A DNA stretch of 64,000 nucleotides from Solea solea. Taxonomy: Eukaryota; Chordata; Actinopteri; Pleuronectiformes; Soleidae. The stretch lies in contig NC_081141.1 of assembly GCF_958295425.1 (NCBI RefSeq), forward strand, positions 23,938,365 through 24,002,364, given 5' to 3'. Positions 25,401-38,049 of this stretch are shown piece by piece. The notes under the pieces are model-generated. The model worked only from the letters and a program-made list of their open reading frames with translations. It made no database searches and was not told the DNA's origin. The translations under genes were made by a program, and so were the position numbers. Position 1 is the first letter of the stretch; every line of letters begins with the position of its first letter.

Positions 25401-28400
25401 AGGTAAGCAAGAACAACCAAACAACACAATCTGATAATATGATAATATGAAGACCATAAAAAAACAACCAAGAAATGTAACTAACAGAAAAAACGAATTC
25501 ACTATTCACTATTTTGTCCTCCCTCCACTGGCTTGTTTTTGAGGTTCAAACTTATTAATGTGATGTGAGTCATCTCCAGACTCCTGCCAGATTAACGAGA
25601 TCCTCCAACCAGTTTGTTTGTACTTTTTTTTTATTTTTTATTTATTTTTTATTAATCCCTGTAGTGAAATTCCTTCTCTGCATTTAACAGATCCTCTACT
25701 AGAAACTGTGTGCAGCCACTGAGCAGCGCCCGTGAAGCAATGGGGGTGGGGTACCTTGCTCTGGGGGCAGCCAGCAGCCCTTTGACCTGGTCACCAAAGG
25801 AGAAATATATAATATGATTCAAATTAGAAAGAAGCAGTGCAGTAAAAAAGTCTGTGCTGCTCTGACATGAGACGGAAACTATTCATCCAGGAGATGGAAA
25901 GGAAAATTGGCTTGTAACTGAAGGGTTGCCAGTTCAAGTAACTATTCCACAGACTGTAATTGCAAGCTAATTTAACTTTATTTCTAAGTTTATTTTTGAT
26001 TAGTTTTACCTGTTTCTGCCGTATTTGTTGTGCCTGTGGTTGTTTTTTAGACCAGGTTTTTCCTCAATCCTGGTCCTCGGGAACCCACTGCCCTGCATGT
26101 GTTAGATGTTTCCCCGCTCCAACACACCTGACTCAAATAAATGGCTCATTTATCAGGCTTTTGCTGAGCACCATGACGAGCTGACCGCTTGAATCAGGCG
26201 TGTTGGAGCAGGGCAACATCTAAAACATGGACCCGGATTGAGAAACACTGTTTCAGACAGTCGAGGTCCATCAGGTCTACTGTTTTCATGTAAGAACTCA
26301 CAGCTGTTGATGTTGACGTGAACATGGTTTTTGTCTGTGCTTCTCTGTAGGACACTGGACGTGACGCTGGACCTGAAGGACCCGCAGTATCCTGAACACA
26401 ACCTGGGCACCCTGGACCTAGGTGTGACTCTGACACCGAAGGAGGGAGACTTCAGGGATGCTGTAAGAAAACGATGTGACCTTTTCAGTCAGATGAATCA
26501 TTCATGTGTTTCTCTCTCTTCCTGCACACACTACAGTACATGTCCTCCTCATTCAGGGGAATTCTCCTCCTTCTTCTTCTTCTTCTTCTCCTCTATCTTA
26601 CATCGTCTTTGATTTGACTCCAGTACATGTTGATATAATGTCTCATATAGTGTAAACAAATATATAAACACTGAGAATCTCAGTCAGAAGCTTGATTATG
26701 TTATTCCAGTTCAGTGAGCTGCGTCTTCGTACATCAGAAACTCATCAAGAAAGCGCTGGCTTCATTCAGCCTCACGCACACTGGAAAGTCTCCAGCTCAG
26801 CAGATACATGTGCATAAACATAAGTGTAATTAATATGTTCAGTGGAAAAGTTTTTTTGTGTTTTCAAAGAGCAGCGGATTCTCTCTCTCTCTTTTTTTCT
26901 CTTTAATTATGTTGTCTGCTGCCTCTGTGGACATGCTCCGTGTTTCACAGTTGCATTTATTTCTGTTCAATTATTTGTTTGGATAATTGGACCCCCGCAT
27001 GTTCTACCCGGAACAAGGCGGAGAGTCATGGGGGAAATATTTTATTCCTTTTGATCTGACGTCTTCATTCTGATGCTTATTTGTTTGCTGCAGTTCAGAG
27101 AGTCCGCATTTGACAGAACAAATAAACTATTTAGGTTAAGCATCATTTTGGATTTCTCCCACTGTGACGAAAATGAGTACAAGGTTATGCCAGTGCATTC
27201 TTCATGGCTCTCTCTGCTGCCATCTACAGGTGTGGAAGAGTAAGGGAAATAGATTCTGTTCTTTTTTTCTTTTTCTTTTTCTTTTAAACAAAAGCACATG
27301 TTGCTCATTTTGGCATAAAATAAATATTTAGCTCCTCTAAAACAGTGACATGTTAGGGAATCCACTTCCAGTTCTTTGTGGATTCGATAATCCTTCGTTA
27401 TTATTGCTGATAATCTGGCAAAATTTGACTCAGTGATTCAATAAATACAAATACTGCACATGTAATTCTTAGTTTTATATTTGAGCCTTTAGTATTTATA
27501 TGAAATATCCGACTGTGTGTGTATTAAGCTTAATAATCCTTCATTATATTGCTAATAATCTGGCAATTTTTTACTCCATTTTCCTATTTGAGCCTTTAGT
27601 ATTTATATTAAATGAGACACAATTGAAGCCAGCGACTGACACAATTATAATCCTTGTTGTCAGTTTGACGTGAAATGAAGCAGGTAAATCAAACAGGAAT
27701 CAGCTGACGGTTGTGTCATGTTTGTCTGGTGATAAAAGTATAAACCTGACGATGCAGTAACAGCAGTAATCGTACGTACGTGTCCGTGTGTGCGCGCATG
27801 TCCGCAAAGCACCTCTCATACACTTCCTGCTTAAGTAACTTGCATGGATTGACTGTCCTGCTGTCCTTTCTCTAACCTCGCCCCCCTGCAACAGACCAGG
27901 GCTAACTTGAACGCCATGCTCCCCCCCCCCAACACAAACCCACCCCCCACATGACCTTTTAACCCTTTCACCTGTGATCCTGCAGCTTTCAGGGGCGAGA
28001 CAATGGGGGGCGCTCTGTAACCGCTTTGTCTCATTTACAGACCATGCTTTTGAGAAGGAACTGGAAGCGATCTAGTAAGGTAAACTAATACAGCATGAAC
28101 CTCCCCCCCACACCCACAACACCTCCAACTGTACTGTGACCTCACTACTGACCACACCTCACCTCACCTCTTCCTGCACTCTTTACTGGTGCTCTGGTAC
28201 ATGGATGGAGTCTCCCCCAGCCCCTTCTCACCTCTTTCCTCCCCTTTCTTCCTTCCACAGTGGTATTATATGTGTGTTTTATTATTATTATTATTTTCCA
28301 CAAGCTGCAATACACCACCTGCTTTTTACATCACCCAAGAGGATGTAAAAAAAAAATTTGATTTCCCCTCTAAATCTGCAGTGTGTAACTTTTAAATGTA

Positions 28401-29321
28401 AACAGAGGTCTGTTAAATTTAAACCATTGTCAAATGACTTTGCACAATGTCAACCGACAGAATCCTGTTTCAAAGCCTCAAGATTCATTATTTGACAACC
28501 TGTTCCTGTTCATTCCAAGAGTGTCGTGAAAATGACACTATACGCTCTATTATTAATAATTATTTATGATTTTGATGAATAAAACTATCCACTGAGCCTA
28601 ACCTTAACCTCAGTCTGGTGTCTAACCCTAACCCCATACTCATAACCTCAGATTTTATTTTACTGCATTATATGACGCTCTCTGGACGAGAACGGGTAGA
28701 ATCTTAAGGTTTTGAAATCTTACATTCTTCAGCCAGGCACGTTCCGGGCGATACCAGCTGTCAATCACAATTTATCGTCTCATTTTCCCCTAAATGGGAA
28801 CATAATTTACCAAATTGACACCATGTTCTTTTGAAGAAGAGCTGTGATTGGTGATTGAGACCATAAACCCCTTTTAGGAAAATGTTTACTGACGTTATTA
28901 AGTGAGACGTACAAGCTCAGAAGAGAAATCAACGACATTGTGATTAGTAAAGTGAGACGGCTGTGAACAGGTTGGATTATGACTTTTGTTGGAATGAGCG
29001 TTTCTTGCCCCCCCCATGCTGTAGTACTGTCACACAGAAGATGGCATCTCACATAGCTGTAGCTGTAGCGCAGTGACTCTAACAGTGTGAAAGTAACACT
29101 AACACAGTTAATGCAGTTCTTTACATTTATTATGATGTGGAAAATACAGCCATTGTTGCATCACATTCGATATATAAATACAAAAAAGCGGTGTTAGGGT
29201 TATGTTAACATGAAATTAGTTTAATTTATCACAAATCCTGATTCTTGTTTTGAGCTAAATTGGTGTTTCACACTAAGTTTACTGAGCATTTTCAGACGAA
29301 GGACACCAGTGTTACATCGTT

Positions 29322-29394
<73 letters not shown>

Positions 29395-32300
29395 ATATAT
29401 ATGTATATTTAAAATGCTTCACAGACCAAGCTACTGACCAGACAGAGGCAAGATGGTAACGTCAATAACAATGAATCGCCAAAACTTACACACTGCAGCT
29501 TTAACTGCAAGCAGGACTACACCCAAAGTGTATATCGTTCAAGTCAAAAGTCATATATAGTTAAAGTTTATAAATTTACACCAAAGGTGGAAGTAAAGCA
29601 GTACAAATATTCACCATTGTCATATAAGGAAATATTGCTTATTTTACTTTTTAGAACATATTGTTTTTCAGTTTGAATAAATATGGGGCTAATCATTCAT
29701 GTAAAAGTTTTACTGTGCAAGAAAAATCTAACTCAGATTAAATCAAGTGTCTTTAATGTGGCTTCAAAACATCATTTTCTAACAAGTAAAGTGATCATTT
29801 GGACTATTTGCTTTTTTCATGAACCTGAGCTTCTTCCACCTTTGACCTGCTCTGTGTATTGCAGCTACTGTGTGAGAAAATAACAGCATTTAATTTGTTT
29901 TTCGGGGTTTTAAAAACGTCCTGTAAACAAAATCTACTGTTAACAAAAAAAAAGAAGAAAAGACTATTTTTTGTTTATTAACTGAGTATGGGACACTCTT
30001 AGAACCCTTGATGTCAGCTGGAAATTTTAACTTCCCATCTTCCCACATGTGAGAGAACAATGATCACATTAAACAAAAGGTTTCATGTGATCATTGTTGG
30101 CTGTCAGGGTGAATAGAAAGCATGCTGGTTGAGGCTCTGCTTCTTATTTGTTCGTGCATGAAGCGCCTACCATGTTTTTCTTTTTGTTCTTTTTCTTTAA
30201 TCAAGTACAGCAACGTTAGTGTCAGGGATGATTCTGTAGTATTCTTGTTTGCTGCTTCTTCTGAGCAGGAACTTGTGTCTCTATTCTTGTCACTGAGAGG
30301 GAAACAAGCCGAACCTGGACACTTTACCAGAAAAGTTCCACAAAGAGACACTTTCAAAAAATGCAATAAAAAGTCAAATCTACAATTTGTTAATTCACTA
30401 TTTTGTCGCTTTATTTAACAGACAAAATTATTACTCATTACATTCCGAAATAAAGTGAAACACAAGCAGATATTCGTTAGTGTTGCAGATGAACGAGAAC
30501 GACGACGAGTGGCTTCACTGTGTGAAGTGATGATGATTTTCCATGTCCATATGGCTATGTGTGTCACCGTAGCATGATTGTGTCTCATGCCGAGGGCTCG
30601 ATGTTCACGCACATTCAGCAGCGGTTTCCGCCCATGGCCTTTACGCACACTGAGATTTCCACTGACTTCCCGAAATCCTTTCACGATCTCATGAACTCTA
30701 GTAGATGGTGAAAGACCGAAAAACTCTGTTCAGTCTTGCGTTGAGAAACTGTGGCATTAGAATGTGTTTTCTGTGATCAGATTGGAGCGGAGACACATCA
30801 AGGACTCACTGCATTTACACGTCTGTTCAATGTGGTCACAACCTGTCTCCGACCAACTGATCCGCCAGTGGTTTGGCAGATGGGATGACAATCTGTTGGG
30901 TGTATTTACACCTGTACCTGTAAGTGGTCAGGTGCTGTGTGATTGCAATGCGATCACAGAAAATGCATTTTAATGCCAGATGTAAAGGAAGCCATACTCT
31001 AAGTGCTAACTTACAGTTCTTGAAGATTGGTATAAAAGTAGTACCTGTATAAGCTTTTCCAGTCTTGTAAACTGTCCCAACTTTCTTGCATGCAAAATAT
31101 TCAATGTTTATATTTACTATATACAATTAGATTTGTCAGTGAAAACAATGTCAATCTTCCCATGTCCTTTTTGTCTGTTGAATTAAGGTTCAAGTCATTC
31201 AAGAAATTACAAATGTAAGTTTTTATTGCCTTTTACAAAAAGTGTCCCAACTTTTCTGGAGGTTTTCCTCAATTGCACCTACAGAGGCGCTGAACGATTC
31301 CTTAACTAACAGTAAAAAAAGTTTGATACTCGCCAAGAGACACAGATACACATTTGAAGTGTGCTTGGTTGGAGCCGGGCAGACGTCCTGCTGTATTGTG
31401 CTTCCCCAAACCAAGCCTTTGAAGCCTCCAAACTGGGCCAATCCCGCCTGTGACTCGGGAATTAGCTCAAACACTGACTTGCTACTGTGCTACCCCACCA
31501 AAAAACAAAAAGCCGCTGCCTCCGAGTTGCCTCCCTGCCTCCGTACATAGTTATTTTTACACCACCACTCCTTTTTAATGAAGCATATGTGAGCGCTGAA
31601 CCCACAATAGGAGACGCAAACTATTCCTGAAGTAGTCTCAGATAATAATAATTACAAGTCGCACTCGGTTCAGGTCTCTAACTTTAATACCACGAGGCAA
31701 ACTGCTTATTGTGGCACTTCAAATGAATTTCTCCTTGCAAAGGGCTGGCAAATGTTGAACCTCGTACTAGGACTGAATTAGTTTTGAAACTGAAAACTTT
31801 AGTATCTCTTGGAAGACTTTTAGCCTCTGAACATCTCGGCGCACAATCCCATTCCTGCTGTGCTCTGGCAGAGAATCCGAATTCAAATAGCCCGTGGTCG
31901 TCTGAAAGAGAGAAATATGTAGCAACAAAACAAGGAAACAATTAGGGGTTGCGCTCGAGTAGGACATAACGGCAACCTCTCATCATTAGCATACAGTGTG
32001 TTATAGGCGCAAGTGAGCAGTGGAAAGGAAAGATGTGGGAGTTGCTGTATGGGAGGTTGGCTGTATTTCAGGGAGCCATTCCCATTGTTTAATGTCTGGA
32101 GAATGGAAATTAAGAGGCTCCGTCTCCAGATCAAAGGCCTGCACTTGCAAGGCAGGGTTTGTTCAGAGTTTAATGAAATTCACCCGCAAAACAAAAGCTA
32201 TGCTAATAAATTCTCCCTAACGAGGAAGGAGGAGAGAGGAAGGCAGCGCGAGGAGAGAGAGCGAAGGGGGAGTATTTGTTTGACAAATAAATACCACGCT

Positions 32301-35300
32301 CTTTGTTTTAGTGAAGGATACTGACACGATTCAAAGAGAGGTTAAATAGGCCTGTAAGTGCACAGAAAACTGGTGGAGGGAGGAAATAAAAAAAAAAGAA
32401 AAAGAAAAGCCGAGTTTAAAAATATGGATAATCATCAATCTGGATTTGCGGAGCTGTCAACCTACGGCACCGCCAGATGGAAGGAGAAATTTACAGAAGT
32501 ACACTGTAGCAGCATCTCGGTGGTCTCCCCCCGTTTTAGATAAGACAGCCTATGAATCACTCGCCCCCTTTTTCATATTTATCATATTCAAAATGTGTGT
32601 ATGAGGAAGTGAAATGAACAAACAGATGCAGTAATGTTCTTGTGCAGAGTGTGAGGTTTGTCTGCAGTGAGAGGCTGATGATGATGTTTCTCAGTCACAA
32701 TACAATATTATCACGACGTTTAAGTCGCGACACGATGACTATATGCTGAATATTGTGATTATATATCGCGATCTGCGTCTCGCAACGTCCCATTTTTCTC
32801 ATTAAATCTCGTCCTGCGAGACTTTCCATGGTTTTGTGACAGTGATCTCGATTGCTGCGACTGCCGTTGAAGACAGCGGGTAAACTCTGTCCACACATAC
32901 CGCGCCATATGTCTAAAGTGAACTGGTCATGTGACCGCCCCTATGTGTAAATGCGGAAAAAAAGTGTTTCCCTTACGCTTGTGATAAACTTTTATACCGA
33001 CGGGTTTTACGAAATGTACGAAATTTCTGTTAACAGTTTTTTTATTGCGATATTTAGGTTTTGCGCATTGGAAACCCAACTACTGTCTCTCTGCTTCATG
33101 GTCATACAATCCAAAAATACCTCCAGATGTTTGATTTAAACTCTGTCGGTGCATTTCTCACATTCATCCTGCGGCGGTACGTCTCCATCTTCCCTCCGGG
33201 CAAAATCTCGCACTTGGCAACATCTAGTGGACTGAAACATCTAATTATCATTGTTTTATTCTTATACACATAAAGTTTAAAGTTTTTATTTGTAGCATCA
33301 TTTAAAAAAAAAAAACAACACTTGGTGTCTCAACAGTCACTTCCTGGCTGTTTTGGTCAGGTGAGGTCACACCTTTAAGGGTCAATTTGATTACTTTAAT
33401 TTTTGTCTCATCTCGTGTGTTTTGCCTCCTCCTCTCTGTGTTGTGAAAATTGTGAATTTGTCGTTGATAAAGTTCACACAAGTTGGTTAATTACTGCACA
33501 TTATGTGTGTGTGTATTGTGTGTGTATTGTGTCTGTGCATAATACCAACGCTTGTGTAAAACGTCTCTTTTACATCTGTGTGTTTGCGCGCGTGCCTGTG
33601 TCTGCTGCAGTATCAGAGTATGCGTCTGTCAGATGTGCACAGAAAAGCCCAGCTGTGGCGAGGCATAGTCAGCATCAGTCTGATCGAAGGTCGCGGCCTG
33701 CAGCCCATGGACGCCAACGGCCTCAGTGACCCTTACGTCAAATTCAGGATGGGGCACCAGAAGTACAAAAGCAAGGTAAACATCTTCATTTAGTGGTCGT
33801 AACAAATGCACATTCTGGTGACCTTGAGACAGGTCTTTTCAAAGACACACATGGATGCACGTATACTCACCGGCCACTTTATTAGGTACAGAGAACACTT
33901 GATAAAGTGGGAGCTGCTCCTGGTGTGCACGTAAAGTTCTGTTTCTGCAGCTCATCTTTTAGGTTTTAACGCGTCGTGTTTTCAGAGATGATCTTCAGTT
34001 TTCTATAATTTTTTCTCTTCTTTTGGACCGTTCTCTTTTAACTCAGGAGATGGTTGTGCGTGCAGGTTATCCCATTCCTTCTCCATTCTGATCAGCAGGT
34101 CGTCTTTATTACTACATCACTATTGAGTTCCTGTCATGCGATTGGCTCATTAGATATTTGCATTAACAGACAGTTGGTGAACAATAGAAAGTGTTTATCA
34201 CTGATTCCTTTATAGCAAACTGAAACATAACTGTAACATTGAATTGGTCATTTGATATTTGCATGAGCAAGTAGTTGAATTGGTGTACCTAATAAAGTGG
34301 TGAGTATATGTCTTTCTTGGGACAGTCCAAAACCTTTACAATTTAATATAGGTCCAAACAAATCAGGCAGGGTCAAGGTAAAAACAAAACAAAAATACAA
34401 ACCAGATTGAAGATTAACAGGAAAAACACTATGAAAAAACATTAGAGAGCAGTGAGAGCAAACACCTGAAAATGATTCACTGTCCTCCGATGTCATGTTA
34501 TGTTTGAGCCTCATGTTGACCAACAATGCATTTGCTCCTCAGACAATGCCCAAAACACTGAACCCACAGTGGAGGGAGCAGTTTGATTTCCATCTCTATG
34601 AAGAGCAGGGAGGCTTCGTGGACATCACCGTCTGGGACAAAGACGCGGGCAAGAAGGATGACTTCATGGGAAGGTGCGGTGGTTTTCATCAGTCTTGATG
34701 AATATGCAGCAGTCTCTGTCTTTTTTTGCAGTCTGATCTGCATACAACATCTGTTGCACGTCTGTCCATTCTGGAATAGGCATCCGTCCTCTGTGTTCCA
34801 TCCTTATGTTTCTTCCATTTCATCTTCTCTGAGTTGTTTCTTACTCAAACCAAGGGTTTATGAGCAGAGGATGTTGCATCATTGATATAAAGTTACATTG
34901 ATTTCGTTTAAGCACAACAGGTGTAGCTTGAATGGCAATTATCTCATGTCCAAACAAAGCCACGTCTTTAATTTGTTCCGTTTTTCCTCCTCCTATTAAT
35001 ATACACAATTCGAATTTATTTGAATAAACACTAACTCTGCACTTGTTCTCCAGGTGTACCGTCGACCTGTCGCTCCTCAGTAAAGAACACACACACAAGC
35101 TGGACATGCCGTTGGAGGAATCGGAGGGCGTGCTGGTGCTGCTGGTTACGCTCACCGCGTCTGCCGCTGTCTCCATCTCGGACCTGTCCATCCACATGTT
35201 GGACGACCCTCACGAGAGACACCAGATCATGCAGAGATATGTGAGTCATTTTCACTTTTGCAAGAGCGACCTTGTTTCATGTCTGCTTAGCTTCACCGCT

Positions 35301-37489
35301 CTTATGATGTCATCAGAACAAACACTGTTTTTGCAGAAATCTGGGACGTGACTAAGTAATAATACGACTTCATAGTAAATAACAGCAGATTAAGTATCAG
35401 AGACAGAACTTAGCCGGTAGTTCTACTGTTACAGTTCCCTTTTTTTGTTCTTTTGCTACAAAGTAAAGAAAAATGCACATTCATGCTGTTAATGGGAGTT
35501 AGTTCGCCTCCATCAGCAGTAGGTGACGTCACAGAGGAAGGATAAGAAGGCAAATGTGTGCTGTGGCCATTTTGTTCTACACATGATACGAAAAAAGAAA
35601 CCTTTACCCCGAACCCTGAACATTTGAAGAGAATAACTCAAATGTAAAATATCACATTATTTTTATTTCAAACTGCAGAAAATTGCTTCAACAATAACAA
35701 ATAGTTTAACGATCGCGTTGCTGCTTCCGCTCGATTATTGCGGTGATAGCAGAGGAATGTTGTGGTTTCCTCACGAGGACACACATTCCCCTCTTGGTGG
35801 AAATTGTGACGTTCAAACACCATCATTCTTTATTCACTGAATCTGTTTCTGTTGCACTTGTTTCCTTTCACCTGTCATTGATACGCCAACTTTTCCACCC
35901 ACCTGGGAGTGTGAACAAGTTTATGAGACATTAGAAGGCAAAAATAGAATAGTTGGGGCCACACCAAAGTGAACTGTTCCACTTGGTGGAAACACAGCTT
36001 ATGTTGAAATGATGATATAGTGCAAAATGACGACCTATGAAGTGGATATAAAAGGTTTACTCTGGGGCTACAGATAGCACACACGTTTTATTTTGAAGTG
36101 ATCGTACACTCGTACAAACTCTCTGCCAATAAACACTTCTACATGTTACACACCGGACCTTTAAAACCAAGTCCTACAGTATAATTCACATTTTCCCACA
36201 CACAACTACAACCACAACCACAACAGTCTTTATGTCACTTACTGAGTCAACGTAGACGAATAGATGAAGTTGTATTGTAAAGATCACTGAGTCAGAGTGA
36301 CGTGTCAAGCGCCCTCGCATATGTGTCATCGGTTTTGTCATCGTTATTAAGTCAGAATTGAAAGGGAGAGCAGAGAAGAGAGAGATGCTCGGTACAAGAA
36401 GGGAAAAAAGAAAGAAAGAAACAGAGATTAGAGGTCAAGGAAGGTGACGAGAACACCCTGTGATTCACGCCACAAGGATTGTGCGGCATTTGCATCAGAG
36501 TCCTGCAGCGGTGTGTGTGTGTGTGTGTGAGTGTGTGTGTGATTAATGCATGCATGTGTTTTTATTTCAGTGCAAATTGTCTTAGCTTGTTAGCCAGTTG
36601 TCACTGATCTGAGCTCAGTATTAGAGCGAACGAGAGAAAGAAAGGAAGAAAAAGAGTAAGCCCTAAGGCCCCATCTGTTCCAGAGGCCCTCCACTCAACA
36701 CAATGCTTTCAGCCCGTGTCTTTGTCTTAGCCTAGTTAACCCTTCGCACCCTGTCATCCTCACTCCTCGCTACAAAGACACTCCAATACGACTCGCACAC
36801 ATCATCGCAGATGCTCTCAATAGAGTTCATTCACTGACAGCCTTGACATTTCTTTGCACGTCAACAACATGTTATGAGGTGTTATTCCTGAACGCTGCAG
36901 CCACACTTTCCATAGAAAAGATGAGATTTGATCACTTGCTATTTTCACCTGGGACAAAAAACAAATAGTACACGGATAACTTTAATTTGTAGAGGAGATC
37001 TTCCCATGAGCACCGCTTACTTCCACGTGTGGCTGAATGTGTTCAGAGGTCAGTAGCCGTGTATATGATCTGCTCTGCGTTTGTCAGTGTGTGTGTGTGT
37101 GTGTGTAGATGCACATATGTCGAGGCTCCACAGGACAAACACGGGTGCCGCGACCTACATAGCCGTGCCGGTGCCTTATTGGCTAGCTGCAGGAGGTCGA
37201 TCACTTTGCTCTGCGCTGCAGCAACCGCCCAAGATCAGAGGGGGGAGCTCTAGGACCGAGACACACGCATACTGTGCCTCTCCTCACAAAATGACAGCAG
37301 GGAGTAGTGTTTGTGTGAGTGTGTGTGTGTAATGGGGGCGAGAGGTAAAGGGTGAGGGTTGCACAGGGAAGGGAAGGCGTGTAAAATGAAAAGAAAAAGC
37401 TATTTCACCTCTCACACAACTTGCACAGATCCCGTTTTTCTGCTCGGCTGAAGCCGAGACATTTCCCTTCCTTCTTCGCCTCCCACGTC

Positions 37490-37526
<37 letters not shown>

Positions 37527-37880
37527 CCCCCCCACACACTCTTTCTCCCACACCCTGCGCTCCAGTCATCCTCGACTCTTTTTCCTCTGTCGCCGCCGTG
37601 GCCCTCCTGTTATATGAAGGGATGGAGAGATAGAGGGTGAAGGGAGGTTGGGGGGGGATGCAGATGGAAGGGGGCACAGCGAGGTCGGTTTGAAGACTTG
37701 AATGGTCTCTCGCTATTAACATATTTCTTTTTCCCCTCAGACTGGCTGTCTTTCTGCTGGAGAATTCAATGAAGATGTACCTTATTAAAAAAACACTGAT
37801 AAGACCAAGTACCACCACTCATTTATAACAGTGCTGCTCAAAAAAAAACCTACTAATCTGCTGTGTGTGTGCGCGCGTGC

Positions 37881-37926
<46 letters not shown>

Positions 37927-38014
37927 TATGTTATTATGCTTGGCCACAATTTGAATGTCTGGTATTATCAGATTGAAATCAGCTGACAAACATTTGCTGC
38001 ACTACTACTCATCA

Positions 38015-38049
<35 letters not shown>

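Larger units (their letters stand above)
24292..26350 (+). other. mctp1: mctp1 intron, 2.1 kb
   Basis: Intron between C2A exons. It contains a fish-type retroelement-tail fragment (25625-25800) and a complete short hAT-like element (26053-26250). The rest shows nothing recognisable. The short intron before it (23765-24211, 447 bp) is AT-rich and without features. Confidence 0.85.
28371..29503. mobile_element. 1.1 kb repeat with matching inverted ends
   Basis: The left end TAAATCTGCAGTGTGTAACT (28371 on) and the right end (29481-29503) are inverted copies, matching at 21 of 23 bases. The GCTGCAGTGTGTAAC end is common in fish repeats. It contains a nested family fragment at 28785-28905 and an AT tract at 29324-29408. 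No coding frame is seen, and superfamily and target duplication were not determined. Confidence 0.6.
28080..33610 (+). other. mctp1: mctp1 intron, 5.5 kb
   Basis: Contains a 1.1 kb element with inverted ends (28371-29503), a Tc1-type transposase remnant on the minus strand (30415-30720), another repeat tail (31010-31262), and a candidate regulatory stretch with SOX/TCF/POU-like words (32040-32230). Confidence 0.85.

Noticed and set aside
28590..28640. Telomere-like ctaaccctaacc words
   Set aside because: Only one or two units, part of a common fish repeat with aaccctaacc words; not a telomeric array.
37405..37818. Minus-strand 137-codon frame with a Gly run
   Set aside because: The Gly run comes from the C homopolymer and there is no recognisable domain or splice context.
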